Shown here piece by piece: positions 20,157 to 31,530 of a stretch of 64,000 bases of DNA. The translations under genes and the position numbers were made by a program. The stretch lies in the NCBI GenBank assembly GCA_023091665.1, contig JALJCQ010000019.1:620001-684000 (forward strand), in the 5' to 3' direction. This stretch comes from Pythium myriotylum. Lineage: Eukaryota; Oomycota; Peronosporomycetes; Pythiales; Pythiaceae. Positions within the stretch are counted from its first letter, which is position 1, and each line of letters begins with the position of its first letter. A model generated the notes under the pieces. The model made no database searches and was not told where the DNA came from. It saw nothing but the letters and a program-made list of their open reading frames with translations.

Positions 20157-21093
20157 ATGAGCACGAGGGTGTCGATTAGTACCGACGGCACCATCGAAAT
20201 CACGCCCAAGTACCCAACTGCTGCGCTCATCTTTGCGCATGGGCTTGGCGGCACGGCGGGTTGACACCATGGCTGTGTTGGCGAAGGATCTTCCACACGT
20301 CAAGTTTGTGCTTCCGAGTGGTGCGCGTTGGGTGTCGAGGTCGAATGTCGTGTCGAACACTTAAACGTCATAATGAGTAGCCATGAAGATTCCGGTGGGG
20401 GCGAGTGGAAGAGTGCTGACCCGCGCATGGGTAATTGAACACTTCTTTGATTGGAGACGAACACATTATCTGAGGATGCCTTCGCAGTTCGATGACGAGG
20501 TCCTAGATGCAGTTGATGGGAAGATGGCGTCGGGTATCGAAACCTCTAGTAAGCATTTAATGAGGTTGATCAACAAGCAGGTCAAGGCGGGCATCGCAAC
20601 TTCTCGTATAGTGCTTGGCGGCTTCGACCAAGTAAGACCCACGATCCCGCCTGGCTTGCTCGATATTTGCTCGAGGGGCTGAATAATGCTCTCGCAGGGC
20701 GGCACGATTTCACTCTACACAGGCTCACAACTGACGGGAACCGTCTTGGCAGGCGTGCTATCTCTCTCCGATCCTCTTCCTGTGGTTCGTCATTTGACCT
20801 CATGTGCGTTCATTTTTAAAGTGGTCTCATGATTGGGTGCTCATGGCCAGGCGCTCGACATTGCACCCGAAAGCGTGAATACACCGGTGTTTATTGGTCA
20901 CAGCGAGGAAGATGAAGCGCTCGCGTTCGATCTGGCCACTAAGGCAAAGCAAACGCTTGTGAACCAGGGCTTCACTGACGTTGAGTGTCACGGATATCTG
21001 CAGATGGAGCACAAATTGTCTCCCGAAGAGGTCATACATGTGACGAACTGGCTGAAGCGTATACTCCCGATCACCAACGAGTGGAAAGCCTAA
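20157..21093 (+). pseudogene. Acyl-protein thioesterase pseudogene
   Basis: Paralog of the genes at 23318 and 41474, with the same exon order. Exon 1 starts MSTRVSISTDGTIEITPK and reaches FAHGLGGTAG, then hits TGA because about 8 bases are missing where the sisters read TAHGWADTM. The rest of exon 1 resumes out of frame ([16 protein letters not shown]). The later exon reads RIVLGGFDQ then GT, where the sisters have GGFSQ, so the catalytic serine of the GxSxG motif is aspartate. The final exon (about 20852-21093; APESVNTPVFIGHSEEDEAL) keeps the acid-residue region and MEHKL histidine region. With a frameshift and a lost nucleophile it cannot encode an active hydrolase. Confidence 0.85.
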
Positions 21094-21641
21094 AACAAAA
21101 AAAAAATGAGGTTGTTTATACCGGTTGAACGCTGAAGCATGTTGAAATCCTTCGACGCGGCCGTCATTGGGTGCACCTGCGTTTTGTGAGGTGCAAAGCG
21201 AAAAAAAAAATGAGACCTACAATCGACGCTACCGAGTACAGTACAGGGTATCGCTGTCGTGTATTTTTAGGTCGTAGCAAGGATATCTGAGCGCCTCGAC
21301 AGACATGCACTATGAGTCCTTTTACCACCACTCAAAGCCATCGCATTTCTTTGAGTGCCTGCAGCGTTGCAGGCACTATCGATCGGACTGCATATTTGCT
21401 TTGACTCAAGGCTTTCGTGTCCATCTACAAGATCATGATAACAGAACTTCCGGTGTCCAGACAGCTCATTGCTCGTTCAACAAGTCCATCGAGCGTCGGT
21501 GTAGCATCACAGTTTCTGGGGCCGCAAGAAACAAGACTCCCACATCCGATCTCAAAATCAGTCGGGTGTAGCCCATGCTCAGGAATCGATGTGTCCTGTC
21601 TTGATCGTGTGCGCGATGCGAACAGACGCGCTGTGAGGTGA
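21094..21641. other. Spacer; missing N terminus of next gene would lie here
   Basis: Contains short frames without similarity to the membrane family. An in-frame TGA at 21639-21641 closes the frame just upstream of the gene at 21693, so any N-terminal exon must be separate or lost. Confidence 0.4.
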
Positions 21642-21692
21642 CTGCTCTACGTCTTTCTGGATGCAGGCATCTCCATCTTGGTCGCTTGGCTG

Positions 21693-22937
21693 ATGATATA
21701 TTGTATCAGCTACGGTGACGTATTCTCAGGCCGATCCTCAACTACACAGTCGAAGACCGAGTTCCTCACGGCTGCTATGCTATGGCCACACATGTTTTTC
21801 TCGGTTGCGCTTTGCCTAATGAGATCCATTTCGCTCTTCCGGCTGCACCTGATTTCAGACCCACTGCACGTCGCTGGCCCGTTCCGCATAGTTTGGCGCG
21901 TGTTTATCAGGACGACTCCAGCTTTTATCGTGACAACGAGCCTCATCATCGGTCTCGCAGGTTTCATCGGGCATCTGAGCGCCTCATGGCGTCGCGTTCA
22001 ACTCCAGATTTTTCTGACACCGATGATATACTGCACTTTCGTGACGGCAACGGATATTGTAGGACGTCACATCTATAGAACAGAAACCGTGGAAGGCTCG
22101 CTTGCACCACGGGCACGTAGGCCGTCGAGGTCTGTTCAAGCCAAGCACCAGCTACGTCACCGCGCGCTGCAAATCGCGAGGAGCTCGCTTTCACTGGTGT
22201 TTGCATTGTTTGTGCCTCTTTTATACGTGGTGTTGATCCGCTCAATCAACTCGCTCGCCGATGCTCCGATGTTCTGGCTCGTTTTGGCAAGTCTTGCACT
22301 CAAGGCGTTTATGCACGAGTGGGCCAAGTGGTACATTCAGCACAGCCGACTCAACGCGCAGCAGATGATGGCCGTGCTGCTCTGCATGCCGACCGTGGTA
22401 ATCGACACTCAAGTTCGTATCCTTTTCCTTCGTTTCCAGACCACACAGACCACGATGGCATCTACCATGGGTCTCGCTGTTGTCGAACTTGTTTCTCGCT
22501 TCTCACGTGCATTCCTCACGAACCGCAAGATCGAGCGACGCCGGCTCGTAGCAATGGCAGCTGATGGAGAAGACTCGGGATTCGAGATGTGGAAGAGACA
22601 GCTCCAACTCCACCGCGTGATGGAGCTATCAGCTAGTATGTTTGCGGAGTACGTCGCTATCGGATGTTCAAGTGCAATCATGGTGTACTTTGGGGATCAT
22701 CCGCAGTACACGTTTCGAACCAGACTCGAGTTGTCGTCGTCCGGCTCGTGGCTCGCCATCCTTGCATTCCAGGTCGGTGTCGAGATTGCAGTCGATTTTG
22801 TCTCGAGCGTCCTGGAAGTCGTGTGCGGCGTGGACCTCTCACATCTTGACGAACGGCGAGGATTTCTGTTGATCCTGTTTGTATACGTGACGCTTCTCAA
22901 CGTCGCAGTCTCGTCGACCTTGTACCTCGCTGAATAG
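21693..22937 (+). CDS. Multi-pass membrane protein, tandem family (copy A)
   Basis: Member of the unrecognised membrane family that fills 21-60 kb. The frame is open from 21642 and the first ATG is at 21693, giving 414 residues. Relatives begin 80-150 residues earlier, so this copy is N-terminally short or has an unseen upstream exon. Family motifs in order: GDVFSGRSSTTQSKTEFLTA, GRHIYRTETVEG, FMHEWAKWYI, MPTVVIDTQVRILFL, SASMFAEYVAIGCSSAI, DFVSSVLEVVCGVDL. About nine hydrophobic segments are visible. It belongs to the DF/DY subgroup with copies I, J and K. Substitutions within ADMYAEY (ASMFAEY) are unusual. It lies between a thioesterase pseudogene and an intact thioesterase gene. Function unknown; a membrane location is well supported. 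Confidence 0.75.
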   Translation: MIYCISYGDVFSGRSSTTQSKTEFLTAAMLWPHMFFSVALCLMRSISLFRLHLISDPLHVAGPFRIVWRVFIRTTPAFIVTTSLIIGLAGFIGHLSASWRRVQLQIFLTPMIYCTFVTATDIVGRHIYRTETVEGSLAPRARRPSRSVQAKHQLRHRALQIARSSLSLVFALFVPLLYVVLIRSINSLADAPMFWLVLASLALKAFMHEWAKWYIQHSRLNAQQMMAVLLCMPTVVIDTQVRILFLRFQTTQTTMASTMGLAVVELVSRFSRAFLTNRKIERRRLVAMAADGEDSGFEMWKRQLQLHRVMELSASMFAEYVAIGCSSAIMVYFGDHPQYTFRTRLELSSSGSWLAILAFQVGVEIAVDFVSSVLEVVCGVDLSHLDERRGFLLILFVYVTLLNVAVSSTLYLAE

Positions 22938-23317
22938 TTCCGTATAGATCCGCATCCATACTCGACGATGATGCGAAAGCCTTGAGTTTGAATAAACCCG
23001 GACAGTTGCTTCCGTGCTCAGTACTACTGGATCAGAGATAGACGCACTGCTGGAAGCATACGCAATGCAGAGATGCGATGACGAGCTTCTTGTGCAGACG
23101 GCAACAGGGTGCACGGGTAAATCAGTATATTAACATCGAAGAGTGGTACAAGTTAACTAACATAAGCACGTGAAGATTGCGTGGGACTTGTGTGGTTTTT
23201 GGTCAAAAACCACCAGGTGATCTCGAGTGACATGGCTACATTGGCTTTGCCGCCTCCGTAATCATGCATGACCTCGTGAGCAGCTCTTCACAACGGCATC
23301 TCAGAACGGAATCGGCC
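22938..23317. other. Intergenic, no feature seen
   Basis: Spacer between membrane copy A and the thioesterase gene. An in-frame ATG at 23264 could extend the thioesterase by 18 residues. Confidence 0.4.
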
Positions 23318-24368
23318 ATGAGCACCGCAGCCACGATCGACCGAGAGGGCACCATCGAGATCTCGCCCGAGCGCCCGACGGCCGCGCTCGTGTTCGCGCA
23401 TGGCTTTGGCGACACGGCCCACGGCTGGGCCGACACGATGGCCGCGCTCGCGAAGGATTTCCCACACGTCAAGTTCGTGCTTCCGACCGGTGCGTTGGCA
23501 ACCGCAGTCCAGTGAAAGGAATGGCGCTGAGACGAAGAAAATGCTTGTATGCGCAGCTGCGAAGAGACCGGTGACTCTCGCCGGTGGCAAGCTCGTGAAT
23601 GCCTGGGTTAGAAAGTATCGAGCGTGGACGTTGAAGCATGTCAGGCTAATTGATGTCTGTTGTGTAGTTTGACGTGAAGACGTTTGGCGAGAAGGAGAGG
23701 AAGGAAGCTCCGTGGATCGACGAGTCGCGCGAGCGTCTGATCGGGCTCATTGAGAAAGAGGTCGCGGCCGGCATCCCGCATTCGCGGATCGTGCTCGGTG
23801 GCTTCAGCCAGGTGGGGCCGTCAATAATCGCTTTTGGCCGTCATCTTGTGGCTGAGATGCTGAGGTGGTGATTGCAATCTTCAGGGAGCTGCCATGTCGC
23901 TATACACCGGCTTCCAGCTCAAGAAAGCCGTGCTCGCTGGCGTGATGTGTCTCTCTGGTCGTATTCCCCTGGTGAGTGTACCTGATTCAGTCATGTTCGG
24001 TGTGCGCAAAAAGAAACTCACCGATTAATCGACGTGCTTAGGCCTTTAGTGTGGCCTCAGAGGCCACCAAAGTGCCGCTGTTCATCGGCCACGGCGAGCA
24101 GGACCCCATGCTCAAGTTTGAGATGGCCCAGCAGGTCCAGCAGTCGCTCGCGAGCCAGGGCGTGTCCGACATCGAGTTCCACGCGTACCCACAGATGAAG
24201 CACAGCATCTGCCACGAGGAACTGGACGACATCCGCGCCTGGCTGCAGCGTGTGGTCCCTGAGAACGCCGACACTGGGTACGGTAGTTCCTTCCTCTCGC
24301 CCTCGCTCGAAATCTTTAGTGACATCTCCCTCTCTTCTGTGCCTATGACCAGCAAGGGCGAATTGTAG
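23318..24368 (+). CDS. Acyl-protein thioesterase / carboxylesterase (APT family)
   Basis: Five exons, 23318-23489, 23557-23606, 23668-23811, 23885-23971 and 24042-24368, give about 259 residues. APT enzymes are cytosolic alpha/beta hydrolases that remove S-acyl groups such as palmitate from protein cysteines. Motifs: oxyanion-side [16 protein letters not shown], nucleophile elbow LGGFSQGAAMSLYTGF (serine created across an exon junction), acid-residue region GHGEQDPML, and histidine region YPQMKHSICHEEL. The catalytic triad therefore looks complete. The family's usual length is about 230. The extra C-terminal 25-30 residues (from GYGSSFLSP) are unlike the sister gene and may reflect a missed last intron. 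An alternative start at 23264 would add 18 residues. It lies just downstream of membrane copy A. Confidence 0.86.
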
Positions 24369-24563
24369 AAAAATATGTACCGTAAACAATCTAAACATAC
24401 CGTATTTCCCATCTCGGGCCAGATGTCATCCCCACGTTTTCCCATAGCCGCCACGGTTTCCCGTGGGCGAGGTGGGCGGTCGCCACGTCGGACTAAACTT
24501 ACCGTAAATCCGCGCCTCCCTCCCACACTCGGTCGCCTCATCTAGAAGATCTCCCCTCTGAGC

Positions 24564-27500
24564 ATGCCCTCGAAGAAGTCCAAGCAGTCGACGCCCAAGC
24601 CCAAGGCCGAGCCCAAGCGCGAGCCGACGCCCGAGCCGGCGGTGCCAGCGCCTGCGCCTGCACCCGTGCTCTCGCTCGCGGAGCTGCGCGCCAAGCTCGC
24701 GAGCGTGCAGCAGGCGAAAGAGGCGAACGCGACGCTGGGCAAGGCGCTCGACGACAAGCTCACGCGCGCGTTCAAGAGCCCGCCCAAGCGCCCGGGCATC
24801 ACGGTCGAGAAGATCGACGAGGAGATGACGCGGCTCGAGCTGCGGCGCAACACGACGTCCATGTCGCTCAACGACGAAAAGTTTATTCTCCGCGAGCTGC
24901 AATTGCTCAAGGACAAGAAGCTCCAGGTCGAAGAGTTTGACAAGTTCCAGAAGATGGTCGACGCCGCCAAGCAGGAGCGCAACGAGCGCTTCCAGCAGAA
25001 CAAGCTCTTCGACGAGCAGCTCGCGCAGCTCGGGCTCGCGATCCGCAAGGCCTCGCTCGTGGACAAGCTCGGCGTGAAAGACGCCGAGCTCGCGACCGTC
25101 GAGATGCCCATCCCGGAGGATAAAGTCGGCAGCGTCGTGGGCAAAGGCTACGCCAACCTGCGCAAGCTCGAGACCGAGAATTTCGTGCTGCTGGATATTG
25201 AGAACAAGTCGAACGTGCTCAAGATCACGGGCACGGCTGCCAACATCCAGAAGGCACGCGCTGCCGTCGAGAACATCACGCTCGCGGCGACCCACGCGAT
25301 CGGCCTCCACCCGGATACGATCAAAGTGCTTATGGCGCAAAAGGCTAAAAACCTCCAGGAGCTCGAGCAGAAACTCGGGCTCAAGATCGATATTAACAAG
25401 AACGACGGCACGCTCACAACGATCGCGGCACCGGCCAAGGCCAAGCAGCTTGACCGCGCGATCCGAGAGCTCGAGGAAGGCAAAGTGGAGATCCAGCTGC
25501 CGGCCGAGATCGTACCAAAGCTGATTGGTAAGAAGGGTGAGACCATCAACCAGCTGATGGAAGACACGGGCTGTCTTGTGGACATCGACAAGATCACGAA
25601 CGCCGTGCGCCTTTGCGGCACCAAGGAGAGCGTCGGCATGGCCAAGAAGTTTGTCTACGAGCTGATCGAGGACCAGTCGCAGCGTGAGCGTGAGTTCTCG
25701 GTGACCGACTCGGCGTTCTTCCCGTCAACCGACTACGCGCTTTTTAAGTTCCACTTTTTCGCCGAGTTCCTCATGGGCAACAAGGGACAACAGCTCAAGA
25801 TCCTGCGCACAGACGCCTCGGACGCCAAGATTAAAGTGTTCAAGGACCGCCAGCTGATCCACGTGATCGGTAACAAGGCGCAGCTCAAGGCCATGGAGGA
25901 GGCGCTGCGTGAACGTCTGCGTGAGTTTGAGAACCACCACTGGATTTACGAAGTCCAGGACAACTACTTGCTGAGTCTCATTATCGGCAAGAAAGGTGCC
26001 AAGATCAAGCAGATCGAAGAAGAGTTCAAGGAAGGCAACGTCAAGATCGAGATCCAGGGCGAGCACGTGTGCGTCTTTGGCGACTCGCAGGCTGTGATCG
26101 ACCAGGCCAAGGAGAAGATCATGGAGGTCGTTGACCAGAACCAGCGCTCCGTGTATGTGACCTCACAGCACTTGCTCAGCGTGCTCTTCAACAACAAGCG
26201 CGCCAAGATGACCGAGATCGAAAAGTCCAGCGGCTGCAAGCTCAACGTGCCGCAGGGCGTCTGGACTCCTGGTGGCAACAAGACGGCAACAACCGAGAAG
26301 GTCAAGATTACTCTTACCGGCTCGCTCGAGGCCATCTCGGAGGCTAAGACCCAGCTTGAGAAGCTTGATGAGAGCCACCATGTGCGATACCTGCCACTCG
26401 ACAACGACGAAGTGCCGACCGTGATTGGTAAGAAGGGCGAGACAATCTCGGACCTGGAGAAGAAGAGTGGCGCAAAGCTGCGTGTTCTACGAGAGGAAGC
26501 AAAGGACTCGGATGGAGGCGCTGCCCCAGCCGAGCTCGAGATGCTTGGTACGCAGGAACAGCTCGCTATCGTACAGAAGGAAATCGACGAGCTTCTGCAA
26601 ACGAAGAACCGCGAGATCTTGCAGCTGGACCCGTTTGCAACTGGCTGTCTGATTGGTAAGAAGGGTGAACGTATCAAGGCGCTGCGCCAAGAGCACCCGG
26701 AGGCAAACGTCGATGCGTTCCCGGCGCGCGGTCAGGTGCGCATCAAGGCCGCGAACCCCGAGGCCTTGAAGAAGGCTGTTGACCACGTGCTGCAGTTCTT
26801 GCGCGAGACTTCGGTGATCGAATCGGTTCGTGTGCCGACGCCAGAGAAGCAGGAGGCTGGTGCCCGTACCAACGCAGCCAACTTCAACACGATCCTGGAG
26901 AAGAACCCGTTGATCGCCGCGCGTCTCCAGGAACTTGAAGCCGAGGGCGGTGAGAACACCAAGGTGACGATTCAGGAAGATGGCAAGGTCGCCAAGATCC
27001 GCGGTTCGGCTATGGGCATCGGCTCGCTCAAGGCTTTCCTCGAGATGTTGGTCACGCTTGGTGACGACTCACACTTTGTCGAGACCATCAAGCTTCCGTC
27101 GGCCACGTTTGGCTCCGTGCTTCTCACGAAGGCTGCGGCGGACGGCTCCGGCGGCAACAAGCTCAACGAAAACGCGTTGCGCATCGCCAAGCTCACGGGC
27201 TGTGAGATTCGAGTGAAGAAACACCAAGTCGCTGGGGCTAAGGAGTCGACGCAGGGTGTGGTCGTGATCGAAGGCACGAACCCGGCCAAGGTGTACGACG
27301 CCAAAGACCAGGTCCAGAAGGTACTTCAGTTTTACCATGGTGACTCGATCCAGGTGCTTGAAAAGCTACCGCAGAGCGCTGTGCCTCGTCTCTACGAGTT
27401 GTTACCGACGCTCACGGCTAAGTACAACGTCGTGTTCTCGCTCGTGGACAAGACGTCGCTGCGCGTTTTTACGGACAGTAAGGCTGTCACAAAGGACGTG

Positions 27501-28565
27501 GTCGCCGCGCTCAAGAAGGAGGTCGAGGCGTGGAAGAAGCAGCATGTCGAGTTGCCGATTCCATCATGGATTGTGCCTGTGCTTGTCGGCAAGAACGGCG
27601 AGACCATCAAGAAGCTCGCGGCCGAAAGCAACAACGCCAAGCTCGATCTCAGTCCTGCGACTTCTGGATCCGGCAGCGGGGCGTCGCGTAGTGCACAGTA
27701 CGAGGATCGAGTGTTGACCGTGAGTGCGCGTGACGATGCGACCGTCAAGCTCGCGATCACTAAGGTAAACGAGTTTATCGAGCTGCACAAGAACCGCACG
27801 TCGACATTGGACTTGGAGAAGTCCAAGCTCGACCTCGTCCTTAGCGTCAAGAAGGAGACCCCGGCAGGCGTGCAGTTCCATGTTGTCAACGTGCCGGGTA
27901 AGGACGGCATAATCCAGGTTGTGGTTTACGGTGGTGAACATGAAGCCCGTGAGGCTCTGATCGAGAAGATCGAGCACCTCGTGGCCACTAGCGTTCTCGA
28001 GACAATCGTGCTTCCGGCGCGGGCGTCGAGTTCGATCGTCGGCGCGTTGATCGGCAAGAGCGGTGCCAACATCCGCGACCTTCAGAAGAAGTACACGCAG
28101 GTTAAGATCGACATCCAGCGCGACGATAGCTCGATCATCCTCAAGGGCCCCAAGGACGAAGTCTCGCAGGTGAAGATCGTCATGGAAGACAAGGTCCAAG
28201 AGCTATTGCGCCAGCAGGAGGCGTACGAAGAGCGCAACCGACAGTTTGAGGAAGAGCGTAACCAGCAGCGACGAGCCGCGAGGAAGCAGGACGAGGACAA
28301 GAAAGAGGAAGAAGCCGCTGAGGAGGAAAAGCCCAAGCCTCCTGTGCGCCCGCCGCAGCGTGGCCCTGTCGGTGGCTCTGGATTGGCCGACGAGGGCAAG
28401 CTTACCAAGAACCAGCGTCGACGAATGCGCAAGCGTGCCGAGAACGAGAAGAACAACGACGTGCTGTCCATGCTCGTGGGCGGCGAATCCAAGACCAATG
28501 GTGCTGCCGCAGACGGGGACAGCGGCTACTACCATTCGTCCAGTGGGTACTCACTTCGTCTGTAA
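24564..28565 (+). CDS. Vigilin/SCP160-type multi-KH RNA-binding protein
   Basis: Intron-less, 1,333 residues. An N-terminal lysine/proline-rich segment and a coiled-coil region (about 35-160) precede a long chain of KH domains. GxxG loops are readable as VGKGYANL, LIGKKGETI, LMGNKGQQL, IIGKKGAKI, VIGKKGETI, LIGKKGERI, LVGKNGETI and LIGKSGANI. Several other segments have the KH fold pattern with a degenerate loop, so about 12-14 domains are likely. The C terminus is charged (RRAARKQDEDKKEEEA; NQRRRMRKRAENEKNN). Vigilin-type proteins bind mRNAs and associate with ribosomes and the endoplasmic reticulum, affecting translation and mRNA fate. The length matches the family (1,200-1,300). Codon use is strongly G/C-ending, as in the other highly expressed genes here. 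Confidence 0.93.
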   Translation: MPSKKSKQSTPKPKAEPKREPTPEPAVPAPAPAPVLSLAELRAKLASVQQAKEANATLGKALDDKLTRAFKSPPKRPGITVEKIDEEMTRLELRRNTTSMSLNDEKFILRELQLLKDKKLQVEEFDKFQKMVDAAKQERNERFQQNKLFDEQLAQLGLAIRKASLVDKLGVKDAELATVEMPIPEDKVGSVVGKGYANLRKLETENFVLLDIENKSNVLKITGTAANIQKARAAVENITLAATHAIGLHPDTIKVLMAQKAKNLQELEQKLGLKIDINKNDGTLTTIAAPAKAKQLDRAIRELEEGKVEIQLPAEIVPKLIGKKGETINQLMEDTGCLVDIDKITNAVRLCGTKESVGMAKKFVYELIEDQSQREREFSVTDSAFFPSTDYALFKFHFFAEFLMGNKGQQLKILRTDASDAKIKVFKDRQLIHVIGNKAQLKAMEEALRERLREFENHHWIYEVQDNYLLSLIIGKKGAKIKQIEEEFKEGNVKIEIQGEHVCVFGDSQAVIDQAKEKIMEVVDQNQRSVYVTSQHLLSVLFNNKRAKMTEIEKSSGCKLNVPQGVWTPGGNKTATTEKVKITLTGSLEAISEAKTQLEKLDESHHVRYLPLDNDEVPTVIGKKGETISDLEKKSGAKLRVLREEAKDSDGGAAPAELEMLGTQEQLAIVQKEIDELLQTKNREILQLDPFATGCLIGKKGERIKALRQEHPEANVDAFPARGQVRIKAANPEALKKAVDHVLQFLRETSVIESVRVPTPEKQEAGARTNAANFNTILEKNPLIAARLQELEAEGGENTKVTIQEDGKVAKIRGSAMGIGSLKAFLEMLVTLGDDSHFVETIKLPSATFGSVLLTKAAADGSGGNKLNENALRIAKLTGCEIRVKKHQVAGAKESTQGVVVIEGTNPAKVYDAKDQVQKVLQFYHGDSIQVLEKLPQSAVPRLYELLPTLTAKYNVVFSLVDKTSLRVFTDSKAVTKDVVAALKKEVEAWKKQHVELPIPSWIVPVLVGKNGETIKKLAAESNNAKLDLSPATSGSGSGASRSAQYEDRVLTVSARDDATVKLAITKVNEFIELHKNRTSTLDLEKSKLDLVLSVKKETPAGVQFHVVNVPGKDGIIQVVVYGGEHEAREALIEKIEHLVATSVLETIVLPARASSSIVGALIGKSGANIRDLQKKYTQVKIDIQRDDSSIILKGPKDEVSQVKIVMEDKVQELLRQQEAYEERNRQFEEERNQQRRAARKQDEDKKEEEAAEEEKPKPPVRPPQRGPVGGSGLADEGKLTKNQRRRMRKRAENEKNNDVLSMLVGGESKTNGAAADGDSGYYHSSSGYSLRL

Positions 28566-29120
28566 ACACCCACCGACTGGAGCTTCGTTCGTCTTCAGTC
28601 CACGCGAGAAGCCGCGAGCGAGTGGCGAGCGAGGCGACACGGAGCTTGATCATAGCATAGTTGGCTGTATTTTATGCCAAACTCTTAGTTAAGAATCGAT
28701 TTTTGATCCACTACCACCGTTGTTTTGTGCCTCCCACAACTGTTGTGATTGAACAATTTGAATGTGCCTTCTTGTGCATCCAGATCCCTTGGGATATTGC
28801 TTAGGGAGGAGGCGATTTTGGGCACGGACGACGGACAGACGTTGGGGAGCACGAGTTAACAGTGTTACCATCGAGTGGTGATAAGTCATAGAGATCCACC
28901 TTGGGCATATGCCTCGCGCGGGAGCAAGTTCCTCTCCACGGGCATGGCGAAGCGGACGACAGACACAGGAGACGCCCACCACGATGTCGGCTTGAGCTCT
29001 TACCACAGTACACTGTACTAACTCATGTCATGAGGAAAAGGATTCGTCATGCCAAAATAGAATCTCACTCTGTAAGGTCAGGGGCAGGCGACCCCAACAA
29101 CGATACTCTGCGTTGCGAGA
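28566..29120. other. Intergenic, no feature seen
   Basis: Spacer between the vigilin gene and the split membrane-family copy. Short frames only. Confidence 0.4.
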
Positions 29121-29576
29121 ATGTCTTTTTCACGGGTAGTACCATGCAGATCGAGCAATCAATTGGCTGTCTCCGGGCCTCCACCCCCAGCCAATCTCGC
29201 CGCGAATCCTAATGCCGCACTTATTCCGTCTCGGAGCTCCGCACCAGCTACGAGGCACCGCGCAGCCACCAGACTCGCGTTCAGAACTGTGCTCAACATC
29301 ACGCGCAACGCACTCATGTCTTCGGCTGTCGCTTGGGTTGTCGCTTTCGCTATTAGCCGAGGGAATATCTTTCACAGGCCTGCGACCCACCAGTCTCACA
29401 CAGAGTTTCTGGTTGCGACGATGCTCTGGTCGGATTTTTTCTGCTGCAACATCCAGATAGCGACGCGTTGCACCTCCTTGATGCAGCTTCACTTGTGCCG
29501 CCGACCGAGCCGACCGATCGGCTATCTACGCGCCCTCGCCACCTTGCTTTCTAGAACGCTGTGGAAGCGTCTAATA
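29121..29576 (+). pseudogene. Membrane family copy B, 5' half (split by insertion)
   Basis: The ATG at 29121 starts MSFSRVVPCRSSNQLAVSG, similar to the start of copy D at 33651 (RSSNRLAVSEP). It continues through the first two membrane regions: RNALMSSAVAWVVAFAISRG, NIFHRPATHQSHTEFLVATM, LWSDFFCCNIQIATRC, then LLSRTLWKRLI. At 29577 the sequence enters the terminal repeat of an inserted element and the frame ends at 29696 with unrelated residues. The rest of the family protein resumes at 31569. I read 29121-29576 and 31569-32748 as halves of one interrupted gene. Confidence 0.78.
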
Positions 29577-29614
29577 CAGGTCAAGTTGTGGGTCAGGTCA
29601 GCGTCTTTTCTATG
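29577..29614 (+). repeat. Left terminal inverted repeat
   Basis: 38 bases from CAGGTCAAGTTG to TTTTCTATG. It pairs with the reverse complement of 31531-31568 with three mismatches. Confidence 0.9.
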
Positions 29615-31530
29615 CACACATCCACTTGGTCAGGCAACAGGTCACGTCGAGCCACGTGACCAATGCTCACTGTCACTGCCGAGGTCAGACTTTTGACGCC
29701 GAAACAGACTTTCCACAGTCGAATAACCAACAAACCAATCAAACAAGAACAGGGGTCGACCTGCCGGCCAAGGAGGTCGCGCCCTCCCGAGTGCACGCGT
29801 TCGGCTGTGAGTCACGGCAACAGCGCGGCTCGCGCTCGCGCGTGGCCGAACGTCACCCCGGCCGCGGGTAGCGATGGCGCGACCTCTGTCTGACGCCTTT
29901 GTGGGTGGTCGCGCTCGCGCGAGGCCTTGCGCCATCGCCGCCGCACAAGCTCGGGCAGCAGACCGCCAGGCGTTGCGCCTCGTCGTTGGCCACCCGAGAG
30001 AGCTCTGTGCGCAACTGCTGCCGCCGGCACTGCGTCTGGAAGCAGCGAGCTATTCGGGCGGTTTGTCCGCCAACTGTGGTCGGTGGCCGTGGCGCTTCGT
30101 GTCCTCATCGGCCTCGCAGCAGAGCCTGGGCGCTTTGTGCTCGTGGAGTGTGGAGTGGCGCGCTAAATAGAGCCTGCGCGCGAGCCTTAACACTCGTTGT
30201 TGACAGCAATGCGTTAGATGTGTTTGCACAGTTTGGCTGGCGACACTATTGAGTCCTAAATGAAGTATGTGGAGCGCAGCAGGAAACCTGTTAGGATTCA
30301 TTGTGACAAACTCAACAGACCCCACTTAATCCATCATCATCATGCTGGCCTCAGTTGCGTAAGTTCGTTCTCGCATGCGCCAGCGCCGTCGCTCAAGCAA
30401 GCGTTCCTCCGTTGCGGTCGGTTGGATGTGGGAGTCACGCTCTTCGCGTCGCGTCACCATGCTAGGTCAGGCGCTATTGAACGGATGCGAACTTGAGGAC
30501 AGCGAGCCCATGTCAATCGTGCTATCCAAAGCGCCCTCCGCCATTGTGTGCAGTTGCCCCTGCATACGGAAGACCTATTCTTAGTGACGGACCATATGAC
30601 AGCAGCGGCAGACCTGACAGTAACCCCGCCGACCCGGGTTGAGCTCACCTAAAGGCTGCGTAAAACTTCGTCGAGCGTAACTTTTGGTGAAGGAGACTTC
30701 GCTGACACACCGTGTCCGTCCAAGCGCGACAAGGACAAGGGCAGCAAGGGCAGGGCAGCGGGGACTCTGGCTCGTGGTCGTCAGTTTTGACCTCAGCTTC
30801 TGCTTCCGCTCCTGCTCCACATCCGGCTTCAAGCGGAGTGGAGGCGAGATCCCGAGCGCGCCTTCACCGCCGGATTGACTGCGCCTTTAGTGACGGACCG
30901 GCACCATGGACGTTGGGCACTCCTGCTCCAGAGCCAGCGCCGGCTCCGGCTCTGGTATCGGGCAACAGCACCCCGACTGTGCAGCAGTGTGAGGAGCACA
31001 GCTATATCTCTGCCCTGGCGCCTTCTCGGAACTTGATCTCTCCCCTCACGTCGGATACCGGCGGCCAAGTCCGTCGGCTTACCGCCTCCAAGATCTCCAG
31101 GCTTGCCCTCTGGCACCTGGGATCGTAAGCCTACCCACAACTTACTCCACGTGTCCGCGTGATGCATTGGTGGGGCGTCATACGCCGCTGGAAATGCTAT
31201 CACCGCGATAAAAAAACGAGATCGATCTGATCGCAATCTCTAACACCATGCCGCCAATAGTCTTTTGATGCGTCCCACCCGTCGCTGGAGAACGATCGAA
31301 AGGGTCTCATGAGCCATCTGCACCTGACGACATGCGCGGGCTTTCGGCCCACGAAATGCACGACAATGATGAGAATGACTCAGATCGCAGTGGGGACTCC
31401 TCAACCAAGATGATGTTAACTAAATACCTAATGCACTTTGTGAACGATTTGTCCTTCGCTCGCCCAATAAATTAGTATGTTTCTGCGCCTGACCACCAAG
31501 TGACCGAGGCCCCACAGGTCACGCCCTGCA

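Noticed and set aside
24426..25340. 304-codon minus-strand open frame
   Set aside because: Antisense shadow of the vigilin gene; leucine/arginine/valine bias and no motif.
29642..31236. Several 60-140 codon frames inside the insertion
   Set aside because: None shows transposase motifs or family similarity; compositions follow local G/C-rich repeats, so they are not annotated as genes.
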